From contig NC_063986.1 of NCBI RefSeq assembly GCF_932276165.1, forward strand, positions 9,622,501 to 9,686,500: a DNA stretch of 64,000 nt. The letters run 5' to 3'. The notes under the pieces are model-generated. The model saw only the letters and a program-made list of their open reading frames with translations. It was not told the DNA's origin and ran no database searches. The position numbers and the translations under genes are program-made. The stretch is from Plutella xylostella. Its lineage: Eukaryota; Arthropoda; Insecta; Lepidoptera; Plutellidae. This document shows, piece by piece, positions 12,201 through 21,200 of the stretch (within the stretch, counting starts at the first letter, position 1; the number at the start of each line of letters is the position of its first letter).

Positions 12201-15200
12201 GTTGCTTGCCGTTCTTCGATGTCACAAGATCTCCGATCCCGCTGTTAGCTGGTTTTCTTCATATCTTCGTGGTCGCCAACAGGCAATACGTTGCGGTCCT
12301 TCTGATATATCAGACTGGGCTGACTTGTCTGCTGGTGTTCCTCAAGGCGGCATCCTCTCTCCTCTACTTTTTTCAACCTTTATTAATTTAGTCACCTCAA
12401 ATCTTCTATGTTCCTACCACTTGTATGCCGATGACCTGCAGATCTACAACCAGGTCAAATTAGACGATTTAGATGCTGGCATTGCTGGGGTCAATAGTGA
12501 TCTCGAGGAGATATTAAGATGGTCTCGTAGCTTTGGCATCTCCGTTAACCCTAGTAAGTGTCAAGCCATCATTGTGGGTGGTTCAAGGCTGTTATCGGGT
12601 CTCGACTATGCTGCGGTGCCACCAGTCAAATTTGATGGTCGTGTTGTACCTTTTTCTGCAACTGTGAATGATCTTGGCCTGATCATTGATCAAAACCTAA
12701 GTTGGGATCAGCAACTTGATAAAGTATCCCGTAAAATTTACGCATCACTCCACTCCTTGCTTCGCTTAAAAAATTTCCTTCCCCAGCACACTAAACTTGC
12801 CCTTGTTAATTCTCTTCTTCTTCCCATTTTAGACTATGCGGATGTGTGCTATCTGGACCTAACTGAAGCTTTGCTCAATAAGCTTGAACGCTTATTGAAC
12901 ACGTGCATTCGTTTCGTTTTTGGGCTGCGTAAATATGATCACGTTTCACAGTACCGCGCTCAATTGAAATGGCTCCCCATCCGTGACCGTAGGAACCTGC
13001 GTATCCTTTGTCTTCTCTTCTCTATCCTCCACGAGCCCAATACCCCACCTTATCTAAAGTCTATGTTCCAATTTCTATCTGACACTCATACCAGAGACTT
13101 ACGTTCATCTCATAATTCAATTTTAGCCCTACCCTCCTTCCACTCTGGTTTTATGTCTGACTCTTTCGCGGTCACGGCTGTGCGTCTATGGAACGATCTC
13201 CCTGATTCCATTAGGAAAGCTCCGTCTCGCAACGTTTTTAAGCGTCTTACTCGAACTCACTACCTTAGTAAGATAGTTAGTTGATAGCTCTTTCCTGAAC
13301 CTCTAAATTAATTATTGTTATATAATATTAATATTTATATAATAATATATATTATAGTTTTTATATATATATATATATAGGTATATATTATTTATATTAT
13401 GTTTATTTATATATTCATAACTTATATATAGTTACGTATTTTATATTATATTTGGAAATTATTATTAAGTGACTTGTTTTTAATTTTGTAGTAATAGTGT
13501 TGTTTTCTTTTTGCACACCTTATAATAAAAATTTCTTGCACCTCCTGTGGGTTGACTGGTAGAAAATGCTTGTAGCATTAAGTCCACCCTTTGTACACTT
13601 ATTTTTATATTTGTGCAATAAAGGATTAAATAAATAAATAAATAAATAATTGACTCACAAACAAAATCTCACCTTCAGCAGCACCTGTGCGTGGACCCCC
13701 CCCCCTGGTGATGTAGTGCGCGGAGCCGGGTGCCTCCTGCGTCTCCTGCAGCACGCACGTGATGTTGGAGTCGGTCTGCGAGCGCGGGAGGTGAGGCGCG
13801 CGCTCCGGACTGCGCACGGCACGAGCGTAGGTATATGAGGGTATATAGTGCTTTGTGTTGCAATATCCAGGTGTCTTTATGTCGTTTGGAGCTCTATTGG
13901 CGCCCTAAGACGCTAAATATTGCTATGTGTCACAATATCCATGTGTCTTTAGGGGGTTTAGGTTTCTTTGGGTTATTAGCAGCATTGCTAAGCTTAGTCG
14001 CTAAACCCGCCTCGGGAACTAAAAAAGCGGAATTCGTCTCTAAATCCCTGTGTCTTAGAGCGTTTGGTTATCTAGCGCCATCGTTACGGTCTGCCGTACC
14101 TACCAAATAAGCATGATTCGACCCTAAGACACCTTGGAGACTATAAATAAGCGGGTTTCATACTTTGTATAAAAATATACTTACATTTAGCGCCCTCGCT
14201 ACGCTCTGCTTCCAAACATAGCTTTTGTGGCGGTTAAATAAGGCGGTGTCACTTAAATCTCACCTTTAAAACCACTTGAAAGTGGATGTCCCCCTCCCTG
14301 GTGATGTAGTGCGCGGAGCCGGGCGCCTCCTGCGTCTCCTCCAGCACGTACGTGATGTTGGAGTCAGTCTGCGAACGCGTCAGACTGGGCTTCCGTTCCG
14401 GAGTGCGCATGTGAGCGGAACCCTGCATGCTCACTGAGTCGAGCTGGGATTCGAGGGAACCCTGGAAGCGTCGTGAGACGGATGTTATTCTGCCATTGTC
14501 AGACAAAGTTTTAGGTGTAAAGTGGCGCCTCTAGCGGAGATGATTGGGAAACTTGTACGAGTACAAAGCCTCTAGCGGAAATTATCGTGAAACTTTAGAT
14601 TGATCAATAATGTTGTATGTAGATGAGATATGTAGATATGAGAACAAAAATAAGCTTTCATGTTTACACAGATATGCAAAACTGCACTAGGGGTGTTGAT
14701 CAGCTGTAAAGAGTATTGTTTTGGTTTTGGCTGCTTACTGCAGTCATGTTGTTGCTGATTAATAAAAAAATAAAAATTTGTACATTACTGCCAGTCATGA
14801 AACCTTAAATTCATGTGTGGTGATGTTAGGAATGTCAGGACAGTTAAAAATTAATTACTTTGCTGACCTGTCTAGTTTTAGACAAGTAATCGGGCGACGG
14901 TGTAGGGGTATGTTCTGTGACCGTGATGATTGGATTCTTCTTCTTCTGAGTAGTGGAAGGCATCTGCCCCGCGTGCACTTGGGTCCGCTCTGTCTTTACC
15001 TCGCCAATGTATCTGAAACAGTGCAAAATTGTGTTTAATTATTTGACAGTAAATACTAGATTTGTGTGCGACGTGTTTACTTAATTTTGGTACAGTTTTG
15101 TGAACCATTAGTGCTTCATTCAGCGAATGTTACATTGCTGGACCTATGTACAGTCAGCTTCATAAGTGCCTATGCACTTTTGTATCTTGTCAAGTTTTAC

Positions 15201-18200
15201 AAAGCTTTAATAAGGATTGTAATCGTATTCAAGTATAGATACGATAATTGAACATGCATTATACTTGCCTAAGAGAATAGTTTATTTGATTACTTATAGT
15301 TACATGCCGTAAAACAGTAGCAAGAAGGTATTAGATAGGTAAATGTTTAGCATTTAATATTTCCCCGATTAAAGCGTATGGCATTTAATATCGTAATGTT
15401 TAAGTTCCGGACTACTTACACGATACTTTTGTATGATAGTATACAGATTTTAATCTATTACAGGTACTGCTGAAGCTATTCATATGCCTATTCTACGATA
15501 AATTGTGCTTCAAATACTACGTGAAAAAATATGCCTAGACAGGGATCACTTCAATTTTACGAACACGATACTTGGTGCTGCCATGCAAATCACAACTTTA
15601 TTCCATTGCATTAAAGTCATTGGCATGGCAGCGCACATATATCGTATTTGTAAAGGCCGGAAGTCCCTGTAATTACTGTCGATATCAGGAAGCTATTGCT
15701 TTCGAAAAGGCGACGCCTAAAATTCTACCAAAAACTTATAGGATCTTGTATAATAAATAAGAATGTAGCATACCTATTTCGGATACTTATAAAATGGTCA
15801 AATATATTCCTTGTAACACTTGCACACACACATAACAAGCTTATTAGATTTATTTACACATATTTCGGTATTTATCGCCTACTAACACACTTTTGCGTAT
15901 CTAACGTTAAATTTCAAAAGCTTGCTAAGTATTTGCGCATTCCACCCAGTTATAGAGGATTTCCACTGTCCTACGCAGTAGTCTATGCCTACATAATATA
16001 GTCTATGGAAGCCTCTACGTAACTCTGTGAGAACTTACCCGTTGGCCGCCAACTCATCGATAAGGCAGCTAATAATTCGCCATCCGGTTTTATATTGTAC
16101 GGGAATAAGCGGTACAAAGTCGGGAGAGAGAGAAAAAATACAATTTAAACAGGAAAAGTTACGGATAATTTTGTGGTTAAAACAAAAGCATGCTGTGCCA
16201 ATAGTTGAGGAAAATAAGAAAATCGACTGCCATCGGTGCTCGAGATTTTAGTGAATGCTTAGTGAAAATAATAAGGAATCCAGCATATGACGCAGATGTG
16301 TTTAGCTGATGTTTTAGAATAAATAGTGTTTACCTAGCTCTAGGGGGTTGATTCTTGGTACCAATGTGTATAAAGTGAAAAAATATCTCCTCTTTATATG
16401 CCTACAGCAATGCAATTAATATAAACTTAAATCTTTTAATAAGAAACTGCGTTATAAAATTGCTTGAATTACGGCTTAGCAGTAAGTTTATCATAAAATA
16501 TAGTTAATTATAGTTATGCTCACCTAAGACTTGGCATACTTTTGCCTTTGATCAAATTGCACTGAAGTAGATCGCCCGTTTGTCTAGGGGTTATAGGCGA
16601 GAAATTTGTAGCTAATGCCGAGTTGGGCCTCTCTTCTCCTGTATCAAGGCTTCTGTGGTATTCCTGAAAGAATAAAACATATCATAAAGAATTAAGCCTT
16701 GTATAAACGACAGTAGGTAGTTAGGCAACTTAAATTTTTACTGACTTCAAAAAAAGGAGAAGGTTCTCTATTCGTCTTTATGTAAGTAGGTAGGTATGTT
16801 TTTTTTGTATTTATGTTCACTACATAAATACACAGTGTACATGTGTATTATAATCAATCATATACATAATTATGTATCAAGTACCTTTATCTGACAGACA
16901 GCAGCATGAAAATTAAACTTGTGATCGTCATGTTCAATCTTTTCAAGTGCCTTCTCCGATTTCGACAGCAATTTGGTTTCAACAAACGCTTTTAGGTCGG
17001 CCATTTTCATCTTCCGTTTCACTTTCTCACTCGACCGTCTCACAATAAGGGGGTCTTCGTCTATTTTGACGGCGGCTGCGAATGGGGCGTCGGCCACTGG
17101 GGATATATTGGTGAGATCTGGAACCTCCATGAAGTTTTTCAGCGAGTCTCGTTTCTTCATCTCTGGACTTTGGTAGATGGACACTTCGATTTTTGGAATA
17201 GGTAGCGAGTTGCTTCGCTTCCGCGGCAGGGTCTGCTTTGAGATGTCGTCACAGATGTCTCGCAATCTGAGAGATTAATGATTAATTTAGAAAAATACAT
17301 GTTGTGATAATAATAAAAAACAGATGAAAGTAAGATACAATACGTTTATCAGATTTTTCAGTTTTATTATTTATGCAGATTAATCTCTTTATAACTAAAG
17401 TAAGTACTACAGAATCGGACTCGATAAAATGCATATTGTTTTGCGAACAAAATTAAAACAGAGAAGACCTACATCTTACCTGTTGTACAAATAGTGCAGA
17501 GCCCAATAAACGCCTTCCTCTTGCCACTGCGACGTGAACAGACACCTCAGAGTAGCCACATCCAGGAATGTCGCAGCCGAAACCTTCAAACATACCAGAA
17601 AAACATCAGTCATCATCATCATTATCACTTTAATGTGAGAAATTTGATCACTGATTGAACCAAGAGATTGACGATGCAATGGATGTCCTACCAACCACCA
17701 AATATGTCATATTATGAGAACAACATACAACAACTGCCTTCAGCTTCAGTCGATAAGTCGGGCCTAATCATACCCTATATAACAACTTACATGATTTTGT
17801 TTAGGTGAAGATGGTTTTTCCATAGTAGGAGATCCTTTCTGTCCTTGAGTAGCCCCGCCACTGTCTGACAAAGACTCTTTGTCTGATGAACTGCAATAAT
17901 AATAATTCATAACACCTCTCTCTTGCTGCTAAGTATTGTAATATAGTTGAATATGAATAAAGAAACGACAATGAAAATGGCGGTCGTTACGTAAGTGGGA
18001 TTAGGAATGAGTATTGACAGACCTACAAATACAATGAGATAGAGCAAGATAGCATGAGTATGGTGAGCTTCTTATGTATTGTCACACTTTTGTACCTCGT
18101 CAAATTGAGACAGCGTTAATATTCGAATTAATTAAAGGCTGTTTGTGAGTTCGACGTGGTTCGACGCACATTAGCAAGCTGATTGTACTATCGCTATTTT

Positions 18201-21200
18201 CATAATATTGCTTTATTCACGAGTACTTTTCTGAGTGCCACTGAATTAAATAATTCTAGAAGCTTACCTCATTTTAGTAATCTGTGGTAGGGGTTTGATG
18301 CCAGTGAGTGAGGGCCTGCCAGAGTCGGACCTTCTGATCTGGAACAGACTGGGATCGGCGGAGTACACCGTGTATGGCTCTTTGACCACACCACCGTAGT
18401 TCTGGTCCGTCGGTAGTCGATAGATGAACTGGAAGAAAGAAATATATTCATATATTTCGGTGTGAAACAAGTAAAATACGATAGGTTTTACATCCAGCAT
18501 AATTCACCCTGCTGTGTTTGTTATAAAGAAGATTAATAGTAGATTCAAAGGTAGACATTCATAATAGTTGCTAATAGTTTTCCATGTTAAAGATCTCTGT
18601 ATTGAAAGTAAAACTACTGCCCATTTTTCAGCTAACTGATGTCTCAATAGTTTCCTCTATTATCTTATCTTAAGTTTAGCTATAGCTAAGCTTAAAAAGA
18701 GACAAAAACTATTTCTCTTACCACATGTTCTTCTTCAGTGCTGGAGCTCTCCTCCGGGATAGTCTCCGGGAAGATGGTGTCTTTAGGAGAGGACACCCAC
18801 GGCTCCTCTTCAGTACTGGCTTGTTTGGACGGAGCGTCACACTGGGAGACAGTCTGGCTTGGAGGGCTGTCGTGTGCTGTGCCATCCTCTTTGGAAAACT
18901 TGCCTGGAGATAACAAGGGAGTGGATTAAAGGATGGGTTGCTGTTGCATAATATGCTATTTGAGTGTGTACTTAGTTCATCCCCTTAGCTTGTCTGTGAC
19001 AATCTCTAGAGCTGGTCTAGGGTTGGGTTGCTTACCATGGTGAAAAGATTAGCAAGTAAGATTAGCATCAGTCCCTCACAGCTTATGTCATTTTACAGCT
19101 AGACAATGGTCTTTTCAGAAGCATTCATTAAGTCTGTATTTAGAGATGCTTAACTTACGTCCAAGGAAGATGTCTCCATGCACATTTTTTTTGCTGAACC
19201 TGCCACCTAGGGGCTTGGGCTTCGGCTTCACATGAGTGCTGAAGCAGGGAGCGTCCGGGTGCCGGAACTCCCACATCGCTTGCCACATCTTCAGACCATT
19301 CTCCAGACGGTAGTTGGAGAAGTCTGACTCTTTTAAATGTTGCGAGATTGGTGCAAACAGGTATACAAATAACTGGAAGAATAAATAGTAAAGTCATGCC
19401 ATTGTAATACCATCAAAAATTCCAATTCAAAAGCTGTGAAACCTTTTAGAACCCAGCAACAAATCTGTAATCTAGACACTATAGATTTTCAATTCTGTTT
19501 GATATCATAAGGAATTTACAGGTTTAAGGCATGGAAAGGGGCTAAGGCTTTTTCGTATCAATAAAATTTAACTTACTCTAAGCTTTAAGAACTTATACTT
19601 ACCGCCATAGTGGGCACAGAGAAGAGATAGTGGAAAGGGTTGGTGTAGAATATTCCCTTCTCATAGTCAGCGTCGGAGCATTCATCGGAGGCGTCAAGTA
19701 TGATCCAGTGCAGTGTGTAGAGAAGCTTTGTCTCCACATTCCCCAGGGACTGCATGTTGTCTTTTACTCTAAGGAAAAAGTAAGAAATATTGTATGATAG
19801 GTACTATAGATTTAACGCAAAAGCATCAATGTATCATAAAAGGTTTTCCATATTACACAGTAGTTTTCTATAGTACAAAGTAACTAACCAGTACTTACAT
19901 TTTTTAGCTTTGTTTTATCAGCTTTTGTTATTTAGGTTCTTATAGTTTACTAGTTAAGCTTTGTCATCTGTTTAAAGAGCTAGAGAAATCCTAACTAATA
20001 TTATAAATGCGAAAGTAACTGTGTCTGTTTGTCTGTCTGTTACTCTTTCACGCCAAAACTACTGAACGGATTTGAATGAAATTTGGTATACATACGGTTT
20101 AGACCCTGGGAAAGAACATAGGCTACTTTTTATCCCGGAATTCCCACGGGAAAACTTTTTAAGGCGAAGCGAAGCGCGCAGGAACAGCTAGTACAAAATA
20201 TTCGGCAAAGGTAGTAGGTATTTACCTGTTGTGTAGCAGAGCCGCTAGTGAGTGCATGACGTGCGGCAGGGAGGCCTGGATCAGCCTCCATCGCGGGATG
20301 GACTCTATAGCCTCAGTTAAACTGATAGATAGACCGAAGCGCAAGTTCTGAACCAGGACTTTCTCGAAAGACTGAAAGTTAAATTAAACTGTTTAGCAGG
20401 TAGGTATAAAGACGCCATAGTAAGTAAATAAATGGAGGTAGCATACCTTGCACGCTTCCTTTAACTCCTGAGATGCGGCATAAAATCAAACGTATTAAAT
20501 TAAAACGATTTTCAAGTTACATTTAGCGGAAAATTTTAGATTTCAAGTGAAAAACTTTATTTTCATTATTTGGGTGTTTGTAAACAAACGAAAAACAAAA
20601 CACAGAATAGGAAATGTCACTGTCACGTTGACAATAATAGTGATGTAGTCATATCTTATAAAACAATAAAATCGATCGATTATAAATAAACATTAAAAAT
20701 TTACTTACGTGATGGCCTGGTGCTCTTTGACAGAACTGCGTGAAATATACAAAGCATACATTTAGGAGCACATTTAAAATAATAAAATCTGTTCCTTTAA
20801 TGTGAATCGAACCTGTACCTTCTTGGTGAAAGCTGGGCCAGGCATCCTAGCCACTATACGAGACGTTAGATATTATTTTACATTCAAAGATAGCTATTAT
20901 ATTTAGCATGCTACTGTACATTGTACGTATAAGTATAACACTCCGCCATTGCCGCGCCCGCGAGTGATAGTACCTAACTTAGCGCGAGTCATGTCATGTC
21001 ACTCGACTACCTAACCATTATACTTCTTCCCCTACGATCCAGTAACTATATGAGCGCAGCGCAGGCGTACCTGGACCTGCACAGGTAGACCTGTCCGGTA
21101 GACCTAAACATTATATAGTCGCCACACTAGTAGTAGGTATGTACGTACATCCAATAGTTAGTAGGTTCTAGAAACTTCTCTACTTACCATACAGGCGGCA

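Larger units (their letters stand above)
11380..13650 (+). mobile_element. 5'-truncated non-LTR retrotransposon (CR1/Jockey-type LINE)
   Basis: Antisense insertion in the unc80 intron between exons 12 and 13. The open frame starts just after a TGA near 11383. Downstream lies an AT-rich 3' UTR and a tail TTTGTGCAATAAAGGATTAAATAAATAAATA at about 13610-13650. The upstream endonuclease part is missing. Confidence 0.9.

Noticed and set aside
13675..13863. 62-residue minus-strand frame
   Set aside because: Wrong frame of the exon 12 duplicate.
16027..16251. 74-residue plus frame in unc80 intron
   Set aside because: No conserved motif and no splice context.
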